This document shows, piece after piece, positions 17,059 to 26,331 of a stretch of 64,000 nucleotides of DNA (position 1 is its first letter; every line of letters begins with the position of its first letter). The stretch spans positions 62,001 through 126,000 of the forward strand of contig CAZKQW010000009.1 of the NCBI GenBank assembly GCA_964555055.1, read 5' to 3'. The stretch comes from GCA-016699445 sp964555055. Lineage in GTDB: Bacteria; UBA10199; JACPAL01; GCA-016699445. Position numbers and translations under genes: made by a program. A model generated the notes under the pieces. It made no database searches. It was not told the DNA's origin and worked only from the letters and a program-made list of their open reading frames with translations.

Positions 17059-17740
17059 GCCCGTCTCCTTCTTTTTTGTCGGAACCCAAATCCGTCGGTG
17101 CGGTCGCCGGCTGCGCCGTGAAAGTCGTCAGAAAGTTGGCGGGAATTTGTTTTTTGATCTCGGAAAGTCTTTTTTGGATGTCCATTTCCGCCTGCCTTGA
17201 CGGCGAAGCTATCTTGATTCGGCCGGAGGCGAGGTTCGGATCTTCGAGAACCGCGATATTTTCCGCTTTGAGTGACTCGATGAAAGAAGCATCTTTTTCC
17301 TTCAGGAAGGTATGATCGTTGGGATTGAAAGATAAAGTACGGCTTTCGACGGCGATGGTTTGATCGATCAATTTTTTCACCGACTGGATCAAAGCCTGAG
17401 GCTGCGTCGAGATCTCGAGATCCAGGAGTTCGCGAGCCAGGAAAAAAGTGAGCTCGAGCAGATTGGCGGCGAGCTGTGCCTTGGACGCGTCGAAGTCGGC
17501 TTTTAACTCTTGGAGGACCTCCTGGACGGCTCGTGAACAATTCTTCCACTGTGCCTCTTCCTGGACGAGAAGGCGCTTTTTCTCCTCCAGCTCCAAAAGA
17601 GCTTTCTCTTGATCGGAGGGCTCGCGTTTGCCTCCGAGACCGATGAAGTCGATCACGTTCAAATTTTGGTAGGGATTGACGGCGTTTTTCGCCGTGGCCT
17701 TTTTCTGGATGCCTAAACCCTCTTGAAACGAAGTCGCCAT
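17048..17740 (-). CDS. fliH: FliH, negative regulator of the export ATPase
   Basis: 230 residues with a central Glu/Gln/Lys-rich coiled coil (EKALLELEEKKRLLVQEEAQ) and a C-terminal part resembling V-type ATPase subunit E (LLELTFFLARELLDLEISTQ). FliH binds FliI and anchors it to FliN. It starts one base upstream of the fliG stop codon and overlaps fliI at its 3' end. The C-terminal 25 residues are a Thr/Ala/Pro-rich tail with no counterpart that I recognise. Confidence 0.92.
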   Translation of the reverse strand: MATSFQEGLGIQKKATAKNAVNPYQNLNVIDFIGLGGKREPSDQEKALLELEEKKRLLVQEEAQWKNCSRAVQEVLQELKADFDASKAQLAANLLELTFFLARELLDLEISTQPQALIQSVKKLIDQTIAVESRTLSFNPNDHTFLKEKDASFIESLKAENIAVLEDPNLASGRIKIASPSRQAEMDIQKRLSEIKKQIPANFLTTFTAQPATAPTDLGSDKKEGDGRVE

Positions 17741-18835
17741 TTACGCCTCTTCCGTCTTGTTTTCGGCCAACGCCATTTTGCCTTCCTTGATCAGTTCCTT
17801 GGCCGCTTTTAGGATCTTGTCTTGAGCCGCTTCGATGTCCTCAACCTTCTGCGGGGGTAGCATTTCCATATCCTCTTTGAGGATCAAGGCAGCCCTTTCC
17901 GACATGTTCTTGAGGACCTTTTCCAAAAGAGTCTCAGGGGCGTTTTTAAGGCCGATTTTCAGGTCGTCGTTGGTCACGGCGCGGAGAAGCTCTCGGATAC
18001 CGGCGTCATCGGAGCGGGCCAGATCCTCAACCGTGAACATCTGCTTCGAGATGAGATTAGCGATCTCAGGGTCGAGCTTTTCCAATTCCTGGATCATTTT
18101 ATCGGATTTCTCCCGACCGACGCCTTTTAGGACTTGGACGGTGAGGCCGACACCTCCTATGCTGATGCTGGCTTTGGCCGATTTATCTTCTCCCGCCGAA
18201 GCTTTCTTCTTGGCCGTGATCTTTTCGGAGAGCACGACATAGACGTCCTTGAGGGCTTCTCCTGAGAGTTGTTCGAGGCGCGCCATGCGGTCCAGAAGCT
18301 CCACCTGCATTTCTTCCGGAAATTTCTCTAAAAGTTCCTTCGCGATGTTCCGTTTAATCTGAGTGAGAGAGAGGGCGATAATTTGAGGATGTTCTTCCCC
18401 CAATATTTCCATGAGGAACTCAGCGTTCAAATCGTTGAAGAGTTCCGCCAAGTTGGGCCCTCCGGGAGGGATCGCGGTTCCGCCGGGGTCCTTGAGGACG
18501 TTCAAAATCGTCTCGCCGCGCTGACGGGGGAGGGATTTGCCGAAAAGCTTATTGAGTATTTTCTTTCCGTCGAGGTGGAGGATACCCCCAGTCGACAGTC
18601 CCGACACCGGAGAATCCCCGCCACTCGGAGCGGCCATACCTTCGAAGAATTCAGCGAGTGTGGATTTAATCTTGTCGGCCGGGACATCCTTAAGATGCAT
18701 TAGGGCGGAGCCTATCTTTTGGATCTCCGTATCTTGGAGTTGACCGAAAAGCTTCCCCGTCGACTTTTCGTCCATGCAGAGAAGAAGCAGCGCTGCTTTT
18801 TCCGTGTTGCTTAGGGCTCCTTTTTGAGCTTCCAT
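17741..18835 (-). CDS. fliG: FliG, flagellar rotor/switch protein
   Basis: 364 residues. The middle domain motif GEEHPQIIALSLTQIKRNIA carries the EHPQ signature that binds FliM. The C-terminal torque domain includes FTVEDLARSDDAGIRELLRA. The N-terminal domain that binds FliF is present. A Gly/Ser-rich insertion (about residues 70-85) and a Lys/Ser-rich loop (about 205-225) make it somewhat longer than the 330-residue enterobacterial form. A 31-bp hairpin lies 80 bp upstream in the fliF-fliG spacer. Confidence 0.97.
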   Translation of the reverse strand: MEAQKGALSNTEKAALLLLCMDEKSTGKLFGQLQDTEIQKIGSALMHLKDVPADKIKSTLAEFFEGMAAPSGGDSPVSGLSTGGILHLDGKKILNKLFGKSLPRQRGETILNVLKDPGGTAIPPGGPNLAELFNDLNAEFLMEILGEEHPQIIALSLTQIKRNIAKELLEKFPEEMQVELLDRMARLEQLSGEALKDVYVVLSEKITAKKKASAGEDKSAKASISIGGVGLTVQVLKGVGREKSDKMIQELEKLDPEIANLISKQMFTVEDLARSDDAGIRELLRAVTNDDLKIGLKNAPETLLEKVLKNMSERAALILKEDMEMLPPQKVEDIEAAQDKILKAAKELIKEGKMALAENKTEEA

Positions 18836-18914
18836 TTTTATCTCCTCAGAGTGAGATGCTGCTCTCCCCCTGAAACTCCCATCTGACGCTCATGAATCGT
18901 ATCACTGGCTTCGT

Positions 18915-18945
18915 TTATCCGAATGGATTCATCCCCATCGGATAA
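18915..18945. repeat. Inverted repeat in the fliF-fliG spacer
   Basis: TTATCCGA at 18915-18922 and TCGGATAA at 18938-18945 are perfect 8-bp arms around a 15-base loop that can form a smaller GGAT/ATCC stem. It lies in the largest gap inside the flgB-fliL operon (18836-18963). There is no T-run, so it is not a classic terminator. It could be a processing or stability element that separates the levels of fliF and fliG messages, or a protein-binding site. Confidence 0.45.
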
Positions 18946-18963
18946 TTCTCGTGCGCTATTTCC

Positions 18964-20436
18964 TTATTGCAGCCATTTCCTTAATGTCTCCGCCGCGGCG
19001 GTCGGGTTCGTCCGGATCAGGTCGCCCATGTTCTGAAGGACCTCTCCTTGCAAGAGAGGGGTATTCATCGTCCCCGGAAGAGCCGCCGTACCGGAATTGA
19101 CCGAGGACCATCCCTTGAGAAGCGGTCTTATGACGAAGAAGATGACTAAGAGAATGGTGAGGACGAGGAGCACGTTACCGATCACGGAGATCAGGAAGCC
19201 GTAGGTGTTCTTCTTCTCGTACCAGCTTTGGCTTTCGGCCAATTGCTGTTCCGCGTTTTGGAAAGCGATGTTGTCGACCTTGATTTGATCGCCGCGGTCT
19301 TGGGAAAATCCGACGGCGTTTTTCGCGAGATCCTCGATCTTCTTCAGCTCTTCGGGCGTGCGTGGTTGATAAGTCTGTTTGCCGGGGTCTCCCGTGTAAT
19401 TGCCGTCGACGAGAATGGCGATGGAGAGCTTTTTGATGTTCCCCATCGGCGTCATTTGCTTCCGGATGCTCTTACTGACCTGGTAGGTAACCTGCTCGTT
19501 CCCTTCTTCTTCTTTGCTGTTTTCGCTATCCGCCGCACTTCCAGAAGCCGTTTTCGCGTTATTGGAACGGGATTCCTGGGCGACCGCCGTCTTGGTAGGG
19601 TCCACGATCTCATCGGTACTTTCGACTTGGGTGAAATCGATGTCCGCGGCGACGCGGGCCATGATCTTACCCATCCCGACGACGGGGGAAAGGAGTTCGA
19701 CGATCTTTTGCTCGATGGCTTTTTCAAGCTGGATTTTCTGATCTAAGACTTGCCGTCCCGCCGCCGCCGCGCCTTCTTGACCGCCGGCGCTCAAAAGCCG
19801 TCCGGCATTGTCGACGATAGTCACGTCGTCGGGATTCAAACCATCCACCGCGCTCGAGACGAGGTGGGTGATGGCATTGACGGTGTTACGGGAAAGGGCG
19901 CCTTCTCGGCCGAGCTTCAAGATGACGGAAGCCCGGGAGGGCTGTTGGCTTTCGCTGAAGAGCGATTTTTCGGGAAGGACAAGATGGACGCGGGCGCTTT
20001 CGACTTCCCGAAGGCTGGTGATGGTCCGGGTCAACTCACCCTCGAGAGCCCTTTGGAAATTCACCCTCTGCTCGAAATCGGAACGTCCGAAGCCTTCTTT
20101 ATCGAAGAGCTCGAACCCGATGCCTCCGAAGCGCGGAATGCCTTCCTCGGCGAGCTTCATGCGGACTTCCAGGACTTTCGTGGACGGGACCAAGACGGTC
20201 CTCATGTTTTGGTCGACTTTATAAGAGACGCCTTGGCGGTCGAGTTGACTGATGATGGAGCCGATATCATCCGAATTGAGATTCGTGAAGACGGGCTCAT
20301 AGGAAGCTTGATTTGAAACATTGACCAAATAGCCGATGACCCCGATCGATAAGGCGACCACCAGCAATATCGATATCTTGCGTATCAGGGAGAGTCCCTG
20401 GACGACTTGCTTGATTTGATTAAAAAAGTTTCCCAT
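18964..20436 (-). CDS. fliF: FliF, MS-ring protein
   Basis: 490 residues with two membrane helices (about 22-41 and 425-450), the conserved ring-building part (YEPVFTNLNSDDIGSIISQL, RTVLVPSTKVLEVRMKLAEE and FEQRVNFQRALEGELTRTI) and the short C-terminal FliG-binding tail (TNPTAAAETLRKWL). FliF is the first structure of the basal body and houses the export gate. Slightly shorter than the 550-residue enterobacterial protein, mainly in the second periplasmic region. Confidence 0.97.
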   Translation of the reverse strand: MGNFFNQIKQVVQGLSLIRKISILLVVALSIGVIGYLVNVSNQASYEPVFTNLNSDDIGSIISQLDRQGVSYKVDQNMRTVLVPSTKVLEVRMKLAEEGIPRFGGIGFELFDKEGFGRSDFEQRVNFQRALEGELTRTITSLREVESARVHLVLPEKSLFSESQQPSRASVILKLGREGALSRNTVNAITHLVSSAVDGLNPDDVTIVDNAGRLLSAGGQEGAAAAGRQVLDQKIQLEKAIEQKIVELLSPVVGMGKIMARVAADIDFTQVESTDEIVDPTKTAVAQESRSNNAKTASGSAADSENSKEEEGNEQVTYQVSKSIRKQMTPMGNIKKLSIAILVDGNYTGDPGKQTYQPRTPEELKKIEDLAKNAVGFSQDRGDQIKVDNIAFQNAEQQLAESQSWYEKKNTYGFLISVIGNVLLVLTILLVIFFVIRPLLKGWSSVNSGTAALPGTMNTPLLQGEVLQNMGDLIRTNPTAAAETLRKWLQ

Positions 20437-20463
20437 GGTTTTCCTTTGAATTTCTCACCGTCA

Positions 20464-20766
20464 TCACACCTGCATCCTCATGATCTCATTGTACGCATCC
20501 AAGACTTTGTTCCGAATTTGAGCCATATAGCGAAAAGAGACATCGGCCTTCTCAAGAGAAATCATCACTTCGTGTATGTCGTAGGTCTTCTCGCCCGTAA
20601 GGAAGCTTTCAGAGACCTTGGAGGCTTGTACCAGGTCGTTGTTGACGGACTGAATGCTCTTGCTGACGACTTCCGCGAAGCCGGACTTGGGTTTTTTGTC
20701 GGCACCTAGGGCTGCAGCCGCGTCGGTGGTTTGTGATGGATTGAAGGATTCGATCTTGAAAGCCAT
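20464..20766 (-). CDS. fliE: FliE, MS-ring/rod junction protein
   Basis: 100 residues. The C-terminal half is the conserved FliE region: GEKTYDIHEVMISLEKADVS, followed by FRYMAQIRNKVLDAYNEIMR, with the typical MQ ending. FliE connects FliF to the proximal rod and is the first export substrate. It sits between flgC and fliF, three bases after flgC. Confidence 0.97.
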   Translation of the reverse strand: MAFKIESFNPSQTTDAAAALGADKKPKSGFAEVVSKSIQSVNNDLVQASKVSESFLTGEKTYDIHEVMISLEKADVSFRYMAQIRNKVLDAYNEIMRMQV

Positions 20767-20769
20767 GGA

Positions 20770-21195
20770 TTATCCTTCTCCCATTTCCAATGTCCTCAAG
20801 ATCATCGTCTTCGAGGAGTTGAAAATGTTCATGTTCGCTTCGTACGCGGTGGTGGCCGTCATCATGTTGACGAGTTCCTCCGTGGCGCTGATGTCCGGGT
20901 AAGACACGTAACCGTCCTGCGCGTCCGGGTGGGTTGGATCGTAAATCTGGATGGGCGGACGCGTGCTCTCTGCGATCGCCGCGGTTTTCGGCAGGTTTAA
21001 TTTCGCGCGCCCGAAGTCGAGTTCGAAACCCTTCATTTTCTTCGCTTCGATCGAAATTTCCTTCGGCTTGTAAGGGCCTCCCTGAGCCGTCTTCGTTGTG
21101 TTGATGTTGGCGATGTTCTCCGTGATCACGTCCATTCGGTCCCTTTGGACCGAAAGGCCGGCGGCACTGACGGAAAAAATGCTGGATAGGCTCAT
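20770..21195 (-). CDS. flgC: FlgC, proximal rod protein
   Basis: 141 residues with the axial start (SLSSIFSVSAAGLSVQRDRM followed by DVITENIANINT) and the FlgC ending (EELVNMMTATTAYEANMNIF followed by NSSKTMIL). The GYVSYPD motif in the middle is typical of FlgC. It lies 2 bp after flgB. Confidence 0.97.
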   Translation of the reverse strand: MSLSSIFSVSAAGLSVQRDRMDVITENIANINTTKTAQGGPYKPKEISIEAKKMKGFELDFGRAKLNLPKTAAIAESTRPPIQIYDPTHPDAQDGYVSYPDISATEELVNMMTATTAYEANMNIFNSSKTMILRTLEMGEG

Positions 21196-21197
21196 AG

Positions 21198-21623
21198 TCA
21201 GCGGCCTCCTGTCGTGATCGCGTATTTGGTGAGCGCGATCTCTTTATTCAGAATGCGTAGCGCGGATAAGTAAAGGATGTTGTTCTCGGACATGGCGACG
21301 AGTTCGTTGTCGAGTTTGACGTTGTTGCCGTTTTCGTTGCTGGCCGCTTTCGATTTCGTGACTTTCGGTTTGATGTTCCAGGGCGAGGAGGCATTCGGAT
21401 CTGTTTTAGCCCCGCCTAAAAACGAAGCTCCTCCGATCAGGGAATCGGCCTGTTTCCCCGCCATCATTTGAGCCTGGTTGAGTTTGACTTCGAAAGAAGG
21501 TTGTTGGGCCTTAAAACCAGGCGTCGCGGTGTTGGCGATGTTTGACGAGTACACTTCGTGCGCAGCCACCGAGGCGCTCATCACTTTGGACGCTAAATCG
21601 ACGTTATTGTAAAATGGATCCAC
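21198..21623 (-). CDS. flgB: FlgB, proximal rod protein
   Basis: The start is placed at GTG 21623 (VDPFYNNVDLASKVM) because a G-rich site (GGGGGA) stands just upstream and the product then begins like other FlgB proteins. A TTG at 21644 would add 7 unusual residues and overlap the end of the promoter. The product has 141 residues with SSNIANTATPGFKAQQPSFE in the axial helix and a C-terminal DNELVAMSENNILYLSALRI. It is the first gene of the operon that runs to fliL. Confidence 0.95.
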   Translation of the reverse strand: MDPFYNNVDLASKVMSASVAAHEVYSSNIANTATPGFKAQQPSFEVKLNQAQMMAGKQADSLIGGASFLGGAKTDPNASSPWNIKPKVTKSKAASNENGNNVKLDNELVAMSENNILYLSALRILNKEIALTKYAITTGGR

Positions 21624-21646
21624 ACTTTTCCCCCAGTGGAGCAATT

Positions 21647-21662
21647 AGCAAAGGGCGTGCCG
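21647..21662 (-). promoter_or_regulatory. sigma-54 promoter of the flgB operon
   Basis: The minus strand reads CGGCAC-GCCCT-TTGC-T, one base off the TGGCAC-N5-TTGC consensus and with exact spacing. The -12 C is at 21648, so transcription should begin near 21636, leaving a leader of about 13 bases that just holds the G-rich ribosome-binding site. It should drive flgBC-fliEFGHIJ-motE-fliK-flgDE-fliL. Confidence 0.78.
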
Positions 21663-21756
21663 CATTCGAAGATAAGATGATCTCCACGAATTCATTCAAT
21701 AAAGATGGAAGTGAGCGAAATGGGCTAATGCGGGGAGTCGGGAAAGTTTTTCCGCC

Positions 21757-22914
21757 ATGAGCTTAACTTTTGTTCCGAAAAAGCCGTATTCCAACTTGAG
21801 ATCAAATCCCATGACCATGGCCATGACGACGAGTACCATTAACGGTTTCGCCAACATCACCGGACCCACCGGTTATGCCACCCATGCCCGCAGCTTCTTT
21901 AAGGCCTTGAATCGCCGAAAACCCGTCTGTTTGATTCCGAAATACGGTCCCTTCCCCGATGACGACGAACTTCTCTCGATGATCGAGCGCTTAGAGGAAA
22001 TCGATCTGCACGGGATCTCCATCAATCTCGACCGCCCCCAGGAAATGTACCGTTTCAGCGGTGACGTGAGGGTCGGGTATACGGTGTTCGAGACGACGTT
22101 CTTGGAGCGTTCCGCCCTGCATCAAATGAAGCAGTTGGACCAGGTTTGGGTTCCCACCCATTGGGGAAAAGGGATTTTAGAAGGGTTGGGCATTGGCTCG
22201 GTAAAGGTCGTGCCGGAAGGCGTCCATGCTTCGATTTTTTCTCCGGATGCCGCTCCGTTCCCGGAACTGAGGGCTCTGAAATCCTTCCTCTTTCTTTGCG
22301 TGGGGAAATGGGAGAACCGCAAAGGCGTCCGGGAGTTGCTTCGCGCATTTGACGAGGAATTCGCCCCTGGGGAGCCCGTGCGTTTGGTCCTTTACCTTCA
22401 GAACGAGATCCAAGGCCTCGCTTCGATCGACGTTCAGGAGGAAATCAAGAAGCTCCGTCTGAAGAATGTATCGAAAGTTGTCGTGATCAAAGGCCAATTG
22501 AGCGCGGAAGCTGACATGGCTCGCTTATACCGCTCATGCGACGCGTATGTGTCGGCCTCCAAAGCGGAGGGGTGGGGGTTGCCGATCATGGAGGCGATGT
22601 CGTGCGGATTGCCCGTGATCGCGCCGTTCTACAGCGGGCCGACCGAATACGTGACGCCGGAGAATGCTTATCCATTGGAAGTCACCGACTTCGAAGACGT
22701 TTATTGTCCGATTTTTTTCCCCGAAGCCGGTGCCTTAGGAAGATGGGGGCGGATCGATGAGGCCCGCCTTAAAAAATCCATGCGTCATGTCTATGAAAAT
22801 GAAGTCGAGCGGGTCCAGAAAGGCCAAAGGGCTCGCGAGGATGTCTTGGCTCGATGGACGTGGGATCATGCCGCGCGCGTCGCATGCGATCATTTAACTG
22901 CTTTTTCGCGATAA
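21757..22914 (+). CDS. GT4-like glycosyltransferase
   Basis: 385 residues. The C-terminal half has the GT-B donor-site pattern: FLFLCVGKWENRKGVRELLR, then the acidic EAMSCGLPVIAPFYSGPTEY with EGWGLPIMEAMSCGLPVIA. The N-terminus begins NITGPTGYATHARSFFKALN, typical of GT4 acceptor domains. The substrate is unknown. It is divergent from flgB and overlaps the 3' end of the next glycosyltransferase by 21 bp. Its position between flgB and the Maf gene suggests flagellin or hook glycosylation. The start could also be one of the downstream ATG codons (MTMAMTTST); no site clearly decides. Confidence 0.88.
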   Translation: MSLTFVPKKPYSNLRSNPMTMAMTTSTINGFANITGPTGYATHARSFFKALNRRKPVCLIPKYGPFPDDDELLSMIERLEEIDLHGISINLDRPQEMYRFSGDVRVGYTVFETTFLERSALHQMKQLDQVWVPTHWGKGILEGLGIGSVKVVPEGVHASIFSPDAAPFPELRALKSFLFLCVGKWENRKGVRELLRAFDEEFAPGEPVRLVLYLQNEIQGLASIDVQEEIKKLRLKNVSKVVVIKGQLSAEADMARLYRSCDAYVSASKAEGWGLPIMEAMSCGLPVIAPFYSGPTEYVTPENAYPLEVTDFEDVYCPIFFPEAGALGRWGRIDEARLKKSMRHVYENEVERVQKGQRAREDVLARWTWDHAARVACDHLTAFSR

Positions 22915-24450
22915 GAACCCGTACTTATAGAGCCATAAAAGATGATGGCCCAGGGTTTCCGGAGCTATTTTGCCCAGATGCCCGTAAAGGTCTTCCACGG
23001 ATTGCGGGGTTTTAAAACCTTCCAGGATGTCAAAAAGAAGATCTTGGCTGAAAATCTCATCCGAAAGGAAGTATTGGAAGAAATTTCGGGTGCTGAGGAC
23101 TTCCACGCCGGTGGGGCTTGTTTCAAAGGTGTCCTTGTCCTGTAAGACCTGGGAAGCATAGGCAGAGAAGGTCTCGCGGTAGTTCATCGGACGGTAGGTC
23201 GCAGCCCGAGTCTCGGCTCTGCCGAGTGTTTCCCATAGCGAAAAATATCGGGAGATGACGATGCTCCAATCGTAACCCGCGGCTTTTTTACGAGCGGCCA
23301 TGCCCATCTCGGCGCGCCGGACGGAATCGTCGGCTAAAATCCGCATTTTGTCGCCGAAGACTTCAATGTCGGTAGCGGTGCCTTGAGAGAAATAAAAATG
23401 ATTGAGGGAATCCATCTGTACGGGAGCGATCATATCCGCCTTCCGATGCGAAGAGAGGGTTGTGGTTGGGATGAGGTAGCCATCGACACCGTCTTGGACC
23501 AACGAACGGTAACCGTTCCAATCGGAAGCGATGACCGGTAGTCCCGAAGCCGACGCTTCTAGGATAGAAAGACCGAAGGTCTCTTGGGGATTATCGTTGG
23601 GGGCGAGGAACACGTCGGCTGTCTTGTAAAGGCCCAACTTCATTTCTTCGTTCGGGTTGGCGATGATGCGGACATTATCGTGGATGCCGAGCTCTTGGGC
23701 TTGCTTCTCCAGGAGGTAGGCGTCGTCTTCGTTTCCCGTCGATCCCGAAATGATCCAGTAGAGTCTTCGAGAGCTCCGGGAAATACGGGAAAAAAGCATC
23801 AGAAGTGGCATGAGATCCGCTTTAGTGACGTAAGACAACCGTCCTAAAGATAGGAAGACGACCGCATCCTCGGGAATTTGGAGCACACGTCGGATGGATT
23901 TCCCTTCTTCGAAGGAAGTGACATCGATGCCTAAGGGAATCAGGGCGGTCTGCATCATGTTTTCCATCTGGACTTGCTGGAGGAGGCTTCGACAAACTGC
24001 TTCCGCCGTAGGACTCGTGCAAACGAGTCGGTCGCAGGCTTGGGGGCGTTGTTCTCGGGCTAAGAGGAGCCATTCCAAGAAAGGTTGATGGCCTAGGGAA
24101 TGGGTTAAACCGGTGACCGCAAAATTCTTTCCGAAGGCGTTTCGGAGGTAGAGGGCGCGGTAGAGATCCGGGCCGGGGATATGGAGGACGTCTAAATCGT
24201 TCTTCTTGAGGAAAGCTTCCATATCGATGAAGGCGATGATGGAAATTCCGCGAAGTTCCTCGGTCCCCAAGAAATTTTCGAGAAGGCCTTTTTCCAAACG
24301 AGAAGCCGTGAAAAGAGTGACGCGGTGAGATCCTTTAGAAGCGAGGAGGGTCTTTAGAAAATGGTTATTGGCGACCGAGCGTCCGTTCACGGTGCTGGCT
24401 TGGGAAGCTAAGGCGATGGTTTCCGAATAGAAGACGAGTCCAATGTGCAT
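22894..24450 (-). CDS. GT4-like glycosyltransferase with C-terminal extension
   Basis: 518 residues. The N-terminal Rossmann-like region (HIGLVFYSETIALASQASTV) is followed by DAVVFLSLGRLSYVTKADLM and the donor-binding ETFGLSILEASASGLPVIAS, with the E-x7-E type motif of GT4. About 110 extra residues follow (after YDWSIVISRYFSLWE) and have no recognised fold; they may bind flagellin or a carrier. It is transcribed with the Maf-like gene in the same direction (86 bp apart), which supports a common glycosylation role. Confidence 0.87.
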   Translation of the reverse strand: MHIGLVFYSETIALASQASTVNGRSVANNHFLKTLLASKGSHRVTLFTASRLEKGLLENFLGTEELRGISIIAFIDMEAFLKKNDLDVLHIPGPDLYRALYLRNAFGKNFAVTGLTHSLGHQPFLEWLLLAREQRPQACDRLVCTSPTAEAVCRSLLQQVQMENMMQTALIPLGIDVTSFEEGKSIRRVLQIPEDAVVFLSLGRLSYVTKADLMPLLMLFSRISRSSRRLYWIISGSTGNEDDAYLLEKQAQELGIHDNVRIIANPNEEMKLGLYKTADVFLAPNDNPQETFGLSILEASASGLPVIASDWNGYRSLVQDGVDGYLIPTTTLSSHRKADMIAPVQMDSLNHFYFSQGTATDIEVFGDKMRILADDSVRRAEMGMAARKKAAGYDWSIVISRYFSLWETLGRAETRAATYRPMNYRETFSAYASQVLQDKDTFETSPTGVEVLSTRNFFQYFLSDEIFSQDLLFDILEGFKTPQSVEDLYGHLGKIAPETLGHHLLWLYKYGFLSRKSS

Positions 24451-24536
24451 GATCCCCCGCTTTTGAGATACTGGGCGAGACGTTATCGTATCGATTTCAG
24501 GGGCGCTTCGTCAATCGACCGTTGTGCGGTTTTCGA

Positions 24537-26327
24537 TTAGGAGACGACTGGTTTCAAATCCTTCAAGAGGAGTTGGTATGTGGCGATTTGATGTCCCATA
24601 AGGGAGGAAAGAAACGATAGGTAGTTCCAGCGGTCTATCGGATCGGTCCCGTTGACGGGAAGAGGCTTCATGTTCTTCGAAATATCCAGATTCTTACCGA
24701 TGAGGAAAGGCGTGACGAACCCCGGTCGCGAGAGAAGCTTGAGTTTCGGTTCCAGTTGCTTCCGGAAATGCACGTAATCTTCCGATTTAGAAGGGTCTTC
24801 CCTCGCGGGAGATTTCGAAAAAAGGATAATTTCACTTAAGATGGATCGAGCCGCCTCTAAATGATTCTCCATGTCCTGCACCGCCTTTCCGGCGTGTGCG
24901 AGGAATTCCGCGGCATGGCGTCGATGGGCGTCCTCATGGCCCCTTGAGGCGGTCTCTTTGAGGATTTTTGGTATATTCCGATTTGTTTCCGGGAAAGAGA
25001 AAACATCACTTCCCGGTTCCATCCGTTGCGCATGCGGTATCTTGATGCCGTATGTTTCCGGGATCACATTACGGCAGTCGATATGATAACGTCGGATGAT
25101 TTCAGAGAGGGAATAGGAAAACTCCAACCAGAGCACGTCCGTCTCGACTTTTTGCCCTTGGTGGCCTTCGGCTTGGATCCCATACCACGGCTGCTCTTCT
25201 TTTTCATAAGGATGTCCCTCGACATGAGCGAGCCGTGTCTTGGGATCAAACGCCAAGTCCTGTCCTACCAGGTAAACGGTGGAGCAACCCATGAGCCATA
25301 AGGCGTAAAGCCCCAAATGGGCGACGCTATGCATGGAAACCGTGGGTACGGGCACATGAGGAAAGAAATATTTCATGCCGAAGTGGGTTCTTAAGAAATG
25401 GATGATGCGATTAGGGAAGGCGTCGATGACGTTTTTATGGACGACGGAAGTCGCGATGAGAAAGGTCGGATCGGTCGACGCATCCTTCAAGAAACGATCG
25501 GTCAAGATGGTACGTTCGAAACAGCCGACGAAGTGGGGTGTGATGCCGTTTTGCTTCAGGATTTTGAAGCTGGAGTCCGAACAATAAATGACGGCCTTTC
25601 CCTCGAGGCCTTTTAACAAGGGAAGGGTGACGTTGAGAGAAGGGCCGGAGGAGACGACGATGCCGGGTAGGCCCTTGAAGCAATTCTTGAAGGCAGAGAG
25701 AAAGGGCGCTTGGAGGAGAGAGGAGAGGTTCGTCATCGAATTATGGAATCCGAAATATTCGTCCATGGAGCAAATGCTGGAGCTGGAGGCGGTAACGGAA
25801 AAAAAAGCGTTCCATAGATCCACCGCTTTTCCCAAATAGTCTTCCTGATAACCGCTGATTTTAACGATATTGGAAGGGCCGGTGGTGAGTTCGATCAAAA
25901 GGGGGGATTGGGAAATTTTACGGTAATGGATGGGAAGGGACTCCAGCGGAACGTCAACGATCCAAAATACGTCTTTGCGCGCCAGAAGAGCTTCCACGCC
26001 GGGAAGCATGAGGAAAAAACAGAAATCCTCAAGCGAGGGCTCGATAATGATATGGGATTGACCGAGTCCTTTGGGGGATAAAAGATGTTCCGGTATTTTC
26101 TTCCCCAGGCCGACCCCGAGCCAGAGGACGTTTTTGAGATCCAAGAAGAGGTTTTGGGAAGGCGTTTGCGGATCGTAGTAAGCCTTCGGTAGTTTCAGGA
26201 AACGCTCCATCCTTTCTCTTTCGAACGACGGGTGCTTCTCAAGAAAACGGCTTATTTTTTCCGAAAGCTCATAGTGGTGTTCTTGAAGCGCTTGTCTGTT
26301 CTTTTGATAATGGGTCTCGAAGTCCAT
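24537..26327 (-). CDS. Maf/DUF115-like flagellin glycosyltransferase
   Basis: 596 residues with the MAF_flag10/DUF115 core: KGLPGIVVSSGPSLNVTLPL, then AVIYCSDSSFKILKQNGITP, HFVGCFERT and CSTVYLVGQDLAF. Members transfer nonulosonic (sialic-like) sugars to flagellin in Campylobacter, Helicobacter and Aeromonas. The N-terminal 200 residues and the helical C-terminus (residues about 460-596) fit the family. No nonulosonate biosynthesis genes are visible in this window. The gene lies between two other probable glycosylation genes and fliC, so flagellin is the likely target. Confidence 0.85.
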   Translation of the reverse strand: MDFETHYQKNRQALQEHHYELSEKISRFLEKHPSFERERMERFLKLPKAYYDPQTPSQNLFLDLKNVLWLGVGLGKKIPEHLLSPKGLGQSHIIIEPSLEDFCFFLMLPGVEALLARKDVFWIVDVPLESLPIHYRKISQSPLLIELTTGPSNIVKISGYQEDYLGKAVDLWNAFFSVTASSSSICSMDEYFGFHNSMTNLSSLLQAPFLSAFKNCFKGLPGIVVSSGPSLNVTLPLLKGLEGKAVIYCSDSSFKILKQNGITPHFVGCFERTILTDRFLKDASTDPTFLIATSVVHKNVIDAFPNRIIHFLRTHFGMKYFFPHVPVPTVSMHSVAHLGLYALWLMGCSTVYLVGQDLAFDPKTRLAHVEGHPYEKEEQPWYGIQAEGHQGQKVETDVLWLEFSYSLSEIIRRYHIDCRNVIPETYGIKIPHAQRMEPGSDVFSFPETNRNIPKILKETASRGHEDAHRRHAAEFLAHAGKAVQDMENHLEAARSILSEIILFSKSPAREDPSKSEDYVHFRKQLEPKLKLLSRPGFVTPFLIGKNLDISKNMKPLPVNGTDPIDRWNYLSFLSSLMGHQIATYQLLLKDLKPVVS

Positions 26328-26331
26328 AGTT

